In this document: positions 47,441 through 58,260 of the stretch, piece after piece
Numbering within the stretch: the stretch's first letter is position 1
Layout: each line of letters starts with the position of its first letter
DNA from: Heterohyrax brucei
Lineage: Eukaryota; Chordata; Mammalia; Hyracoidea; Procaviidae
Reading direction: 5' to 3'
Assembly: GCA_028571685.1 (NCBI GenBank)
Contig: CM053164.1
Location: 43,264,501-43,328,500 of the forward strand
Length of the DNA: 64,000 bases
Translations under genes and position numbers: made by a program
Notes under the pieces: model-generated
Database searches by the model: none
Seen by the model: only the letters and a program-made list of their open reading frames with translations
What the model was told of the DNA's origin: nothing

Positions 47441-48239
47441 GGAAACATCCTGTGTATTTTTTTTCAGTAATTTTATTACTGTCTAATAGATTTGTTTGTT
47501 TATTGTTTATCTCAGGTCCTTAAGAGCACAGAGTTGGCTTGTTTTCTTAACTGCATGGTATAGTGGCTGACGCACAGTACAAACTTCATAAGTATTTGTT
47601 ACATCAGTGGCTGTAAGCCTAACAACTCCTGTATGCATACCAGATTTTCCCCATTCCCAGCTCCTTTCTGGGTCATAAGGCTTCATACCCATTCTCTTTT
47701 TTCTTAGCCTTGCCTTTCCTGACCCTGTTTTCCATTGTCTTGACTGCATGCATTCCTGTCTTTTTCAGTTTGCACCATCATCAGTGTGCTTACATTTCTG
47801 TGGGGCTCTAGTATTTCCAAAGCATTTGTTTAAATCTTGTATTACAGTTGCAGATGGTCTGTGGGTCTGAGTTGAATGATTTTAGCATATAATGCTGAAT
47901 TTATAGAAGAGTAAGAAACAAATTAAGACTTCCAAGCTGAATTTATAGTCTTCTAAGATATTTAAGTTTCTTGTTTTATTACTACCCCGTTTTACTCTTT
48001 CTGTTTCTGCCTACTCATAATGGGATTCCTCCTTGATTTTCCATGAGGATTTTTAGAAGGCAGGAGAAATCACCAAGATCAAAAATTCTTCTCACTCCAG
48101 CAGTAGTTATACCTAACTGGAAGCAATTCGTTCTGCGTAGATTTTCATCATGTCTTTCCTCTACACTGATGTGTGAATGTGATACTAGATTTGCGTGAAA
48201 ATTCACTTTTGACTGGTCTTTTATTTATGGCTTCCACAG
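47441..48239. other. Intron sequence upstream of the BABAM2 exon
   Basis: A possible L2 3' end lies near 47517-47605 (ccttaagagcacagagttgg, gtatttgttacatcag). The last 200 bp before the exon show no named repeat. Confidence 0.4.
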
Positions 48240-48434
48240 AACCTTGCCTCCTGGAACCCCTCCAACCCGGAATGTCTCTTACTTGTGGTGAAGGAACTCG
48301 TGCAACAGTACCACCAGTTTCAATGCGGCCGCCTCCGCGAGAGCTCCCGCCTCATGTTTGAATACCAGACGTTACTGGAAGAGCCACAGTATGGAGAGAA
48401 CATGGAAATTTATGCTGGGAAAAAAAACAACTGG
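48240..48434 (+). CDS. BABAM2: BABAM2 (BRE/BRCC45) internal coding exon
   Basis: Read from the first base, the exon gives 65 uninterrupted codons starting [15 protein letters not shown] and ending YAGKKNNW. I recognise this as about residues 101-165 of BABAM2, counting from the human protein as I remember it. It is preceded by cttccacag (AG acceptor) and followed by gtgagg (GT donor). Its length is a multiple of three and both junctions are phase 0. The segment covers the end of the N-terminal UEV-like (ubiquitin E2 variant-like) domain and the linker after it. BABAM2 is a core scaffold of the nuclear BRCA1-A complex, which acts in K63-ubiquitin editing at DNA breaks, and of the cytoplasmic BRISC complex with BRCC36, MERIT40 and ABRAXAS1/2. 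Residue 30 of the exon is Gly (QCGRL), where I recall Ser in human. No frameshift or stop is present and flanking introns are retained, so it is not a processed pseudogene. No other BABAM2 exon was found in the window. Confidence 0.95.
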
Positions 48435-48869
48435 GTGAGGTTTTTCTCGAGAATGGGAAAGAATTACTTCATCTGTAATAAAATAATTAATTCAGCTGAC
48501 TGTTTATAGTAAACTCCAGCCATTTCCTTAGATGGGCATGGCTTAGGTAGCCTGTATGCTTTTTCCTAATACTGAGTTAGAAGGGACACTAGTGTTTATC
48601 TGGTTCATTATGTTACTCAGAGATCACCTGGGAAGTTTTTAGATTCAAAGTCTCACACCCATAGCCCCAGATATTTAAGTCCCAGGAATAGCCTGAAAAT
48701 TGGCATATGTAGCAAGGTGTCACAGAGACTCAGATGCAGGTAGCCTACAGAAGACATGAATTTTGCCTTCCTGTTAATATGCAATTTCTCCTGTATTCCC
48801 AGTCAGATACGGGAGGTCAGTAACTCTAAAGGCAGTTAGCTTATAGGGAGCCTTTCATAATTTCTGCAC

Positions 48870-49394
48870 ATGTGTGGTCCTTTTAAAATGCAAATCAGAT
48901 TGTATCAGTTCTCTGCCCAGACCTTCATATACCGCTGTCTTTATCTCGTGGTAAAAACCGGAGTTCTTCCAGTGGTATAAAATGCCTCATATGGTACTGA
49001 CAGGCAGGAGGGTGAAGGGGTCTGATGGGAGAGATGCTCTGTTTTGGAGACAGAACTTCTGTGGGTTGCTCATGGGTTACACGTCCAGGGTGGGGAAAGG
49101 AAGTAGTTTGAATTCTGACGAATGGGTGCATGGTGATACCTCTGACCAAGCTGAGCAGGCTGGAGAGGAGCCTGGCGCCCTCCGTCATCACCCTCTTGCT
49201 TCGGGTCCCACACTACTGTCTCTCACTCTGCTCTGCCCGCTGGGGCAGGCACACTTGGTGTGCTCTGGCCATAGGGTCTTTGCATGGACTCTTCTTTTGT
49301 CTGTCATGTGTCCCCCCAGATTTCTGCATGGCTAGCATCCTTCCTCCTGCAAGCTTTTCCTCATATGACATCCACTCAGATGTGCCTATGTTAA
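48870..49394 (+). mobile_element. L2 LINE remnant, 3' ORF2 region with an insertion
   Basis: 48880-48980 (ccttttaaaatgcaaatcag, ttctctgcccagaccttc) and 49195-49394 (tagggtctttgcatggactc, agatttctgcatggctagca, ttttcctcatatgacatcc) are consecutive parts of L2. About 200 bp of unrelated sequence lies between them. Confidence 0.65.
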
Positions 49395-49905
49395 TACCAG
49401 CTCCTCTTTAACCAACTTTTTTCAGTGTAATTCATACACCATAAAGGCACCTGTTTTAAGTGTACAGTTCAGTGAGTTTTAGAAAATTGACTGAGTTACA
49501 CAACTACCGCCACTGTCTACTTTAGAACCGTTCCATCGTCCCAGTAAGAGCCCTCACTGTTTGCAGTTGAGACCTGTTGTCACCTCCGGCTATAGGCAAC
49601 CACTAATCTACTTTCTGTCTGTTTAGATTTGCCTTTTCTTGTAGATGGAGTCGTATGATATATGGTCTTCTCTGTCTGGCATCTTTTGCTTAATATAATG
49701 TTTTTGAGTTTCATCCCCATTGTAACAGATAGCAGTGCTTCATTCCTTTTTATGACTGAATACTATTCCATTATGTGGGTATATACCACATGTTATTTTT
49801 TCTCCAGTTAGTGGCCATTCGAGTTGTTTTCACTTTCTGGCTATTATGCATAGTGCTGCAATAAATTTCCATGTGCAAGTCTTTGTAACACCTCTTTATA
49901 AAAGT
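49395..49905 (-). mobile_element. Ancient L1 (L1M-type) 3' fragment
   Basis: cagtgtaattcatacaccat, ggcaaccactaatctacttt, tactattccattatgtgggt and catagtgctgcaataaattt are antisense pieces of an old L1 ORF2 end and 3' UTR. Confidence 0.75.
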
Positions 49906-49984
49906 GCAGCTGTCATTCCTTTCAACCTTTAACCTGCTCTACATTTTTAAAAATCTCTTAACAGTCCATCTAATTTATTTATTA

Positions 49985-50490
49985 TATTAGTTATATATTA
50001 TGGCAAAAAATAATTATCTCAGAACTTAGTGACTCTAAGCAACAGCATTTATTACTTTATTTCCTGTGGATCAGGAATCCACATGTGGCTTGGCCAGATC
50101 CTTTCCTTCAGCGTCTCACAGGCTACAGCCAAGGTGTTGGCCTAGGGTCCCGTCATCTCAAGGGTTGACAAAGACAGATCCGTGTCTCAGTTCACTCATA
50201 TGGATGTTGGCAGGACTCAGTTCTTAGTGTGCTACTAGGCTGAGGACCACTGGCCACAGAGGCTGCCCTCAGTTCCTTGCTGCGCTGCCTCTTCACTGGG
50301 GCACTCACAAGGTGGTAGCTGGCTTCGTCGGAGTGAGCAAGCGGGGAGAACAAGAGAATGTAGGCAAGACAGAAGCCACAGTCCTTTATAATCTAATCTT
50401 GGAAGGGACATCACGTCACTTTTGCTGTATGCTATTTGAAAGGCCCTGCCCACACACAAGGAGAGGAATTGCAAAAGTAATTACGTAAAG
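49985..50490 (+). mobile_element. Ancient solo LTR, ERVL-MaLR (MLT1-like)
   Basis: The layout agrees with an old MaLR-type LTR as I remember it: cagcatttattactttattt, gatcaggaatccacatgtgg, gttgttggc-like (gatgttggcaggactcagtt), gacagaagccacagtccttt and tggaagggacatcacgtcac. No internal retroviral sequence was seen. Family name uncertain. Confidence 0.55.
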
Positions 50491-50554
50491 AATGACATAA
50501 ATGTAAATACCAAGGATCACATAGAAGCGTTTAGAAGCAGCTGGTCACTTTTAT

Positions 50555-50700
50555 TTGTTGTGTTTATTGTTTGTCCCTCTTTCCCCGCTGGATTGTAAAG
50601 TTCCATGAGGCCAGGGACCTTTGTCTTGTTCTCTGACCCATCCCAAACACCTCGAATTGTGCCTATCAGTCAGTGACACTCCACAAACATTTGTGGAATC
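50555..50700 (+). mobile_element. L2 3' end
   Basis: attgtaaagttccatgaggc, cagggacctttgtcttgttc and caaacatttgtggaatcaat are the standard L2 3' terminal pattern. Confidence 0.75.
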
Positions 50701-51844
50701 AATTAATTACCTCTAGTCTAGTTAAGCATGGATAAGGGTTGACAGTCGTATCTGTATTAACCCTTTTAGGTTTCCTGAAGTCTTGCTTTTCTTAGGTTGC
50801 ATATGCCCCGTCCCTTTTTATATCTCCCCTTGTCTTGAGGACGTGGCTTCTAAAGCCTTATTCGTGATTAATGCCTTTGAATCAGTAGGACTAAAATTCT
50901 TGTTGTAAAGCATCTTGTTTGTTTAGTTCACTTATTTAACTAAGTGCACTACTTTAACTTAGTATTTTGAGACTAAAATCTGTTCATGTGAGTAGTTGGG
51001 AAGACTTTGCTGAACTCAGTTTATGCTCTGTCTTTGGCTTTCTCTTATCACTCAACTTAGCTGTCCTTTTAGAAAAATTTATGAGATTAATTTTGTGTGG
51101 ACTGCTGGTGAACCTGTGTTGCCTTTAGAGTTGATAGGCCCATTTGAAAACAGGACTCACTGTCAAGTTAATTGAGTTTTCGTTTTCAAGATTAACCTCC
51201 CTACTCTGTCCTAGTTTGAATATTAAGGCTGAATTTAAATATACCTTGTTTTATAGTAGCTTTTCTGATCCAAGAATAATTAAAATGATGTTCATTGACG
51301 CAGCTCACATTAAGTTGCGTTCATCTAGGTGAAATGGTTTAAGTTCATTTAAAGCAACTGGACAGTTTGTATTTGTAGCATTAAAGAAAACTTTATTTTT
51401 ACTTATAGAACCTACTGTTGCAGTACTTTCCCCAGTATATTTTATTTGCTATTGAGTAATTTATAAGCATTAGGACAGTGGTTATAGATTCAGAGACAGT
51501 AAAGACAATGAGAATCCTGCAAAAATAAGACAAGGCGGACAATGAGAGGTGAAGCTAGCAACAGACGAGGCCTGGGGAGAGCCTAGGAGAAGTGGGAGCA
51601 GAGACTGCAGGAGTGGAAAATGGGCATGTGAGTCAGAATCAAGGAGAAGGTTAGGAAACAGGATATAAAGTTAAGGCTTGAGGTAGCACGCAAGTTAGAA
51701 CTTGGCATGAGGGTTCAGGAATCAGTTAATTCTGCTTGCTGGTAGAATCTAAATTCAGACCAAGAACCTGGACAAGAAACACCGGACCTTAGCAGCAAGC
51801 AAGGAGCTTAGTTTTAGCCAACATTTTAAAATCAGGGATTGCGT
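50701..51844. other. Intron sequence, nothing recognised
   Basis: 51520-51840 is purine-rich and less AT-rich (gaggcctggggagagcctag) and may be old repeat material, but I cannot name it. No coding pattern. Confidence 0.4.
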
Positions 51845-52335
51845 AGGTTTCCGCTTGTCACTGAAACAAATTACCACAAGCTTGGTATTTAAAACAACCT
51901 AAATTTATTATCTTAAAGTTCTGGGGATCAGCAGTCTGTAATGGAACTCACTGGTCTCAAATCAAGGTGTTGGAAAGGCTACTTTTCATCTGGGGGCTCT
52001 AGCCAAGAGTCTTTTCGGGTTGTTTCCAGCTTCTAGAGACAGTGCACAGTCCTTGATTTTTAGCCCTTTCCTCCACCTTTAAAGCCAGCGAGGGCAGACC
52101 CAGACCCCCTCCTGTTGCCATCTCTCTGGTTCACTCTTTGGTCTCCATCTTCCACTGTTAAGGGTTCCTGTGATTACAGTAGGCCCACCCAGATAATCCA
52201 AGATAATCTCTCTATTTTAAGGCCAGTGAATGAGCAACTTTATTTTTACTTTACCGTGTAACCTGACGTATTCATGAATTCGAGGGATTAGGACATGAAC
52301 ATCTTCAGGAGGGCCATTATTCTGCATTCCACAGG
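51845..52335 (+). mobile_element. Ancient solo LTR, ERVL-MaLR (MLT1-like)
   Basis: aacaaattaccacaagcttg, aaatttattatcttaaagtt, tcaaatcaaggtgttggaaa, ttaagggttcctgtgattac, agggattaggacatgaacat and agggccattattctgcattc follow in the expected order. Heavily diverged. No internal region. Confidence 0.65.
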
Positions 52336-52659
52336 GACTTCCTGCCTGCTTTCCTGCTGTAGGTTAGAGCTTCTTTTGGAGTACTGGCAGAAAACCGATG
52401 GTTAAGCCTACAGATGAACTTGGTTGAAGGATGAGGAGGGTAACTGGGACAAGAAAAGTGTGGGTAAAGGGTAAGAAAATCTGATAAGATGGGAGACAAG
52501 CTTCTTGAAACTCTAAAGGTAAAGAGGAGAGATTTTAAAAAGCAGGCATGTCAAGTAGGAAAAAAAAAAGAACTGTCGAGTAGGACATTTCAGTGATTTC
52601 CGCGGGGCACTTCTCTCTCTGTGGAATCAAGTATGTTCAGTGGGAGAACACTGGCACTC

Positions 52660-54215
52660 GTGTTGTTGCTGTTGTTGTTAAGTGTCGTTGAGTTGGTTCT
52701 GACTCACGGTGACCCTGTGTGCAACAGAAGGAAACGCCGCCCTGGCCTGCACTTGGCCCACTGTCGTCGGTGTGCTCGAGCCCGCTGGTGCAGCCGCCGT
52801 GTTAGACCGTCGTGTTGAGGATCTTCCTCTTTTTCACTGACACTCTGCTGTGCCAAGCACGACTTCCTTCTCCAGGGACTGATCCCTGCTGACATGTCCG
52901 AAGTATGTAAGATGTAGTCACTTTATCCTTGCTTCTAAAGAGCACTTGATTGTACTTTTTCTAAGACAGATCTGTGCATTCTTTGGGCAGCCTATGGTAT
53001 ATTTAACATCACAACTTAAAGGCATCGGTTCTCCTTCTCTCTTATTCATTGCCCAGTTTTTGCATGCCTATGATGTGATTGAAAATACCATGGCTTGGGT
53101 CAGATGCACCTTAGTCTTTAAAGAGATCTTTTGCAGTAGATTTTCCTAATGCAATAGGTCCTTGGATTTCTTGACTAATGCTTCTGCAGGTGTTGTTTGT
53201 GTAACCAAATAAAATGAAATCCTTGGCAACCTCAATCTTTTCTGTTTTTCATGATGTTGCTTACTGTTCTAGTTGTGAAGATTTTTGTTTTCTTCATGTT
53301 CAGGTGTAATACATAATGAAATCTGTGATCTTTGACCTTCATCAGTAAATGTTTCAAGTCCTCTTCATTGTCAGCAATTGGGGTTGTGTTAGCTACATAA
53401 CACAGGTGGTAATGAAGCTTCTTCCACTCCTGATGCCCCGTTCTTTGTACAGTGCATCTTCTCAGATTATCTGCTCAGCACACAGATTGAATAGTATTAC
53501 AAACAGATACGGCCCTGATGAACACCTTTCCTGACTTTAAAACATGCAGTGTCCCCTTACTCTGTTAGAACAACTGCTTCTAGATCCATATACAGATGCC
53601 TCATGAGCACTGAAGCGTTTTGGGATTCTCACTCTCTGCAGTGTTGTCCATAATTTGTTGTGAGCCACACAATCAAATGCCTTTGTTTGGTCAATAAAAC
53701 ACAAGTAAACATCTTTTTGGTAGTCTCTGCCTTCTGCCAAGATCCACCTGCCATCAGCAGTGATATCCCTGGTTCTACATCCTCTTGTGAATCCAGCCTG
53801 AATTTCTGGCAGTTCCCTGTCAGTATACTGCTGCAGCTGCTTTTGAATCATCTTTAGCAAAATTTCACTTGCATGTGATATTAGTGATACTGTTAAGTAA
53901 TTTCTGCACTTGGTTGGATCACCTTTCTTGGGAATAAGCACAAATGTGGATCTCTTCCAGTAGATTGGCCAGGTAGATGTCCTCCAAATTTCTTGGCATA
54001 GACATTTGAATGCTTCCAGTGCTGCAGTTGTTTGTTGAAACATCTCAGGTGATACTCCATTAATTCATGGAGCCTTGTTTTTACAGTATCTTCAGTGCAG
54101 CTTGGACTTCTTCCTCCAGTACCGTTGGTTCCTCATAATATGCTACTTCTTGGAATGGTTGAACGGTGACCAGTTCTTTTTTGGTATAATGATTCTCTGT
54201 GTTCCTTTCATCATC
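52660..54215 (-). mobile_element. RTE-type LINE (BovB-like), 1.55 kb, with RT fragment
   Basis: Its 3' tail is at the left (gagttggttctgactcacgg). The minus frame 53537-54043 (168 codons) encodes the RT fingers and palm: STFVLIPKKGDPTKCRNY, EIQAGFTRGCRTRD and LCFIDQTKAFDCV, which holds the first catalytic Asp. The YTDD-type region near 53390 is damaged. The longest RTE copy of the window, 5'-truncated. Confidence 0.9.
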
Positions 54216-54688
54216 TTTTTTCTATTCTTATGATTATTTTATTATAAAAATGTAATCAGTTACCAGTCTGTTGTAAAATCATGCTGTATGTAATCAATAT
54301 AATTCCAATAGAAAAAAAAAATGAAGCTGATCAGTTTCAAGCTGGAATCCCACATTAAGCCATGATGGTGTTCTTGGGAGGTACTCATGCATCAACTGTA
54401 TTTTTCCTCTAAGGGATTTATAAAAATAGAAATGTCTGGGTGGATCATCTGTTTATCTTCTTGTGTAATTACAACCATGATTTTATTTAATAGACCATGA
54501 GGTGATATGTAAACATACAAATTTCATCAAGACTTTTCTTCTTACCAAGTGAAATCATATTTCTGCTAGAAATTTTCCTTCTAGCCATATTAAGGTAGAT
54601 ATATATTTCTTTTAAACAAGTGCAGTATATTTGAAATAGGAGCCACTGGTCTCTACTGTGTGTAGATTAGCTCTTTATTATCGCTTTA
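54216..54688. other. Intron sequence, nothing recognised
   Basis: AT-rich, without a named repeat. Confidence 0.45.
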
Positions 54689-54842
54689 GTTTAGAGCAGG
54701 GATGGGGAAACTATGGGTTTGATCTGTTGCCTTCTTGTAAATACAATTTTACTGGAATACAACCACTCCCATTTGTTTACATATTGTCCCTAGCTGCTTT
54801 TGTGCTACAGCAGCAGAACTGAATAGTTGTAACAGAGATCAT

Positions 54843-55002
54843 GGAAACCGTGGTGGTGTAGTGGTTGAGTGCAGTGGCTGCTAACCGAAGGTCAGCAGTT
54901 CCACCAGGCACTCCTTAGAACTCTCTGGGGAAGTTCTACTCTGCCCCATATGATCACTGTGAGTCAAAATCGACTGAAAGACAGTGGGTTTGATTTGGTT
55001 TT
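54843..55002 (+). repeat. AfroSINE nested in the hAT element (first)
   Basis: Starts ggaaaccgtggtggtgtagt and ends in (ggttt)n. It is flanked by a 13-bp target duplication with one mismatch: taacagagatcat (54830-54842) and taacagagttcat (55003-55015). Confidence 0.93.
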
Positions 55003-55061
55003 TAACAGAGTTCATAAAGCCCACAAAACCTGAAATATTTACTCTCTGGCTCTTTACAAAT

Positions 55062-55223
55062 GGATTCCCTGGTGGTATAGTGGTTAAGTGCTTCAGCTGC
55101 TAACCAAAAGATCAGCAGTTCACATCTACCAGGTGCTCTTTGGAAATTCTATGGGGCAATTCTACCCTCACCCATGGGGTCACTATGAGTTGGAATCGAC
55201 TCGATAGCAGTGGCTTTTTTAGC
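55062..55223 (+). repeat. AfroSINE nested in the hAT element (second)
   Basis: ggattccctggtggtatagt to ggaatcgactcgatagcagt. The imperfect target duplication is tggctctttacaaa (55047-55060) and tggctgtttataga (from 55224). Confidence 0.92.
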
Positions 55224-55367
55224 TGGCTGTTTATAGAAAAAGTTTGCTGACCTCTAGCTTAGAGGCTCTAGACACGTCTCATTCTAATTAAGCTTGCTGC
55301 TTTTGATCTCTGTATTATGTAACATGTGTTAACTTCCCCAATACAACTTTTAAGAGAGTGGTTTGGA

Positions 55368-55690
55368 ATAATGGGAAGACTACCAGTATCTTGTCACTAA
55401 CAAGCCATGGTGTAATTGCTGAGTCACTTAATTTCTTGGAATCTCTGTTTTCTTAACTAGAATTAGGCTAGCCAGAACTGTTTTCAACTCTGATGTTCTG
55501 TGGCTGTGTTATTTCGCCGTGCACTGCCATTTCTTAGTTGTGTGTCTTTGAGCAAGTGACTTTGTCTTTCTTTACTTTGATTTCCTCGTGGGTACAGTGG
55601 GAATGGTAATATAGATTTTCGTAAGGATTAAATACTAACATTCTTCAAAGGGTTTAGAATGGGGCCCAGCATATAGTGAATCCTCAGGGA
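55368..55690 (+). repeat. One or two MIR copies
   Basis: attgctgagtcacttaattt and gaatctctgttttcttaact suggest one MIR. gtgtgtctttgagcaagtga, gtgggaatggtaatatagat and aaggattaaatactaacatt suggest a second. Their boundary is unclear. Confidence 0.65.
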
Positions 55691-55716
55691 CTGTCAGCCG
55701 TACTCCTGCTGCTGCT

Positions 55717-56004
55717 TCAGGGCCTCTCTGGTATGTTTAAAACCTTCTGTAGATTTTGTAATTCCTTCTCTGGTGTCAGAAACCAGCATGCATATATTGA
55801 CTGAGTCTTGTGTATCACCTTTTTTGCTGCTTTCAAATTGTACTTCACGGGATCATCTTTGTATTTCCTGGGTCCTCGTCTTATGTCACTTGCTGGGCTC
55901 AGTACATCGCATCCGTTCACCAGCACTTCTTGGTTTCTTTGCTCTGAGAAGCTCTGTCCTGGAATACTTTGCCCATCCATGTTCTGTTTTTCAGGTGAAC
56001 TCAA
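55717..56004 (-). other. Unrecognised 95-codon frame, possible pseudogene fragment
   Basis: A minus-strand frame from MSSPEKQNMDGQ to LNIPERP has a mixed, protein-like composition (GPRKYKDDPVKYNLKAAKK). It does not coincide with any repeat I recognise except that its last codons approach the MIR at the right edge of 55690. I cannot name a parent protein. There is no clear splice signal at either end and no poly(A). It may be chance. Confidence 0.2.
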
Positions 56005-57116
56005 CTCTTAACCAGTGTTTCAGGAAAATGCTGTTATCTTAACAGATTTCCATCTTTTCTGCTAAGAGGGATGGACTGAAAACCAAAACTAAACAAAAAT
56101 AGAGAAGGAGAAAAAGATAAAACACTTGTCTGTGTAAGTTTGGTAAAGTATTATAGCAGAGAGCCTCTTATTTAAAATAAGTTTCAGTCTCTAGGTTCAT
56201 ACAGTTTACGTATTAGGGCCTGAGGATGTTTGCACATATGCTATAAGAGATAGCTGAGAAATTATAGAGTAGAAAGGATCTAGAAGACTGTCGAAAGTGA
56301 AAACATTCTGGAGGTTTACACTCTAGCCTTCATCCAGATAATTTATAAACTTTTAAATAAGATTGAAATAGTCAAGGGAGCAACAGGTGGATAACCGTAG
56401 TACAGCATGGAAGTCAGGAAACTGTCATTTGACAAGATATGTATGTAGTTTTATGCTGTTTTCTCACCTGCATGAATTCCACTGTAATCACGATACAGAC
56501 CTGTTCATTCACCAGAAAGCTTTTTTGCTATCCCTTTGAATATAGTTAGTTTCAAGATCAGAATGTTAAAAATGATTCATTCTAACAGTGTAAACACCAG
56601 GTATTAAAATACTGTGTACTTTTTAATGAAATATATCAAAATGAAGAAACATCTGTAAGCTTTCTAGTGGGTAAAGCCTAAGGTGTTTTTTGCTTTGTTT
56701 CTTTTAATATTCTATATATTACTGCCTTGTCAGAATTTTCTGTGTGAAAATGTAATTGTTAATTCTAACAGAGCAGGAAAATTTGTGAATTTTTCTTTTG
56801 TGTTTAATTTACTTTGCAGAACTCAAAAGTTAGTTTGTCTTGCCCAAATATAAGTATTGAGATTTCTGAAACACATATTTTACTAATCATGATCTCTGAG
56901 ACTAAAGAGTTAAAATTTTTATTGTGATAAATATGTATGTAACAAAACATTTGCCATTTCAGCATTTTTTTTCCATCTACAATTCATTTAGTTACTTTTT
57001 TTGCTTTTATGGATTTTTTTCTTAATAGCAGTGTGTGTTTATATAATGGAAAAATGTGAAGCAGTTATCTTTTTTTGTTGTATTTGACTCCAAATCCCAG
57101 TAAGATTTTAAAAATC
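56005..57116. other. Intron sequence, nothing recognised
   Basis: AT-rich, with no named repeat and no coding pattern on either strand. Confidence 0.45.
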
Positions 57117-57124
57117 GGTGGTTT

Positions 57125-57282
57125 ATATCCTGGTGGTATGGTGGTTAAGTGCTGTGGCTGCTAATCAAAGGATCAGTGTTCAGATCCACCAGGTGCTCCT
57201 TGGAAACTCCATGGGGGCAGTTTTACCCTGTCTTGTAGGGTTGCTATGGTCCAAATTGATTTGACTGTAATGGGTTTATTTT
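57125..57282 (+). repeat. AfroSINE with target duplication
   Basis: tatcctggtggtatggtggt to ggttgctatggtccaaattg. It is flanked by ggtggtttatatc (57117-57129, overlapping the head) and ggtggcttatacc (57283-57295), 11 of 13 bases the same. Confidence 0.9.
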
Positions 57283-57295
57283 GGTGGCTTATACC

Positions 57296-57934
57296 TGGCA
57301 ACATGTAAAAATTGTGCACAAAAGAAGCGAACTAGTTCACGATAGCCCCTCGTTTAAATTACTGCCTCAGGCTCCTTTTGTCTCATTCCTCTGTGAGCGT
57401 AGGCATGAAGGAAAAATATATGAGCAGTTTTAGTTAAGGCTGTAAACTCCTATATGCCATTTGGAGATGTCTTAGAGAGATAGTGGTCTGGGTGGAAGGC
57501 CCTTACCTTCAGCCTTGACACAAAGGTTAAACGAGGTCCTGTTTGTAGGAAGCAAACGGTTAAGCAAACATCGAGTTATGTAATACACAGTGCTATTATT
57601 ATTAGCCAACTTTTTCATATTCTTGAAGTGAATCATCACAGTAGTTGCTCAGTAAGTGCTCATTCAATGATTATTCCTGTATCAGCTCTGAAAATGCTGT
57701 TAATTGTAAAGCACTGTGTGTAGACCAGTAGTTGATGCTTCCAAGATGTAGATAAATTAGGGGAAGCAGGGTAATAAGGAAGGGTACATTTTTAAAAAGG
57801 ATGTTGATGGTGTTCAGAGTATAGTAGAAGTGATTTCAGAGTATCATGAAAGGAGAAGGAGAAGAAAAAGTAAAGACATTAGACTTAGATAATATTTAGA
57901 GAAAAAAGAAAAAAGATCTATTAGTTGAAAGAGG
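57296..57934. other. Intron sequence, nothing recognised
   Basis: No family recognised. Purine-rich from 57840 to 57930. Confidence 0.45.
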
Positions 57935-58260
57935 AGTCAGTCATGAAGCCAACTCTTCAGGCAAAGATCGGACCAGACTACAAGGCATAAACGATCCTGG
58001 TGAAGAGTGTGCGTCTTGGCTTAAATTTATACATGAGGCCAAGTGAGCAGCTCCTGTCCAGAGGTGAGCTGAGAGGGTCAGGAACTGGCTGAATAGACAC
58101 AGGAAGTACAGGGTGAAAAGGAGGAATCTGCTGTCCAAGACGGGCAAGCAGCTAGAGTTGCATAGCCCTGTGTTTGCAAGGTTTTGTATGACAAACTGAC
58201 ATGGACTGCAAACTTGCACTTAAAGCACAATAAAATACCAAAAACAAACAAACAAACAAA
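57935..58260 (+). repeat. Unclassified interspersed repeat, copy B
   Basis: It aligns with 6085-6375 (see copy A). It ends cacttaaagcacaataaaat and then (caaa)n at 58238-58260, which looks like a retroposed poly(A)-type tail. Its terminal AATAAA suggests an origin from a polyadenylated transcript or an LTR. The 92-codon and 141-codon minus frames here read through the repeat and are not genes. Confidence 0.65.

Larger units (their letters stand above)
1..48239 (+). other. BABAM2: BABAM2 intron upstream of the exon (partial)
   Basis: This is inferred from the exon at 48240 and the absence of any other recognisable exon upstream, including the preceding coding segment that should contain PPDFIFGEDAEF. 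The intron ends in a weak pyrimidine tract and cttccacag. It runs past the left edge, so it is longer than 48 kb, which fits a gene known for very large introns. Its content is mostly transposable elements listed separately. Confidence 0.8.
54697..55256. mobile_element. Non-autonomous hAT transposon with two AfroSINEs nested inside
   Basis: Ends are cagggatggggaaact (left) and agtttgctgacctcta (right), imperfect terminal inverted repeats. They are flanked by an 8-bp target duplication, gtttagag (54689-54696) and gcttagag (55257-55264), as expected for hAT elements. The internal text (gtaaatacaattttactgga, cacaaaacctgaaatattta) is that of a widespread ancient mammalian hAT MER family. No transposase. 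Confidence 0.8.

Noticed and set aside
48015-48206. Minus-strand frame next to the BABAM2 exon
   Set aside because: Short, no motif, and opposite in strand to the exon. Nothing suggests an antisense gene.
49985-52335. A provirus formed by the two LTR-like segments
   Set aside because: The two LTR-like pieces differ from each other, and the DNA between them holds an L2 end and no gag or pol pattern, so they are independent solo LTRs.
53537-54043. Possible host reverse-transcriptase-like gene
   Set aside because: It is a fragment of an RTE LINE with the family 3' tail at 52660. No intact start or C-terminus.
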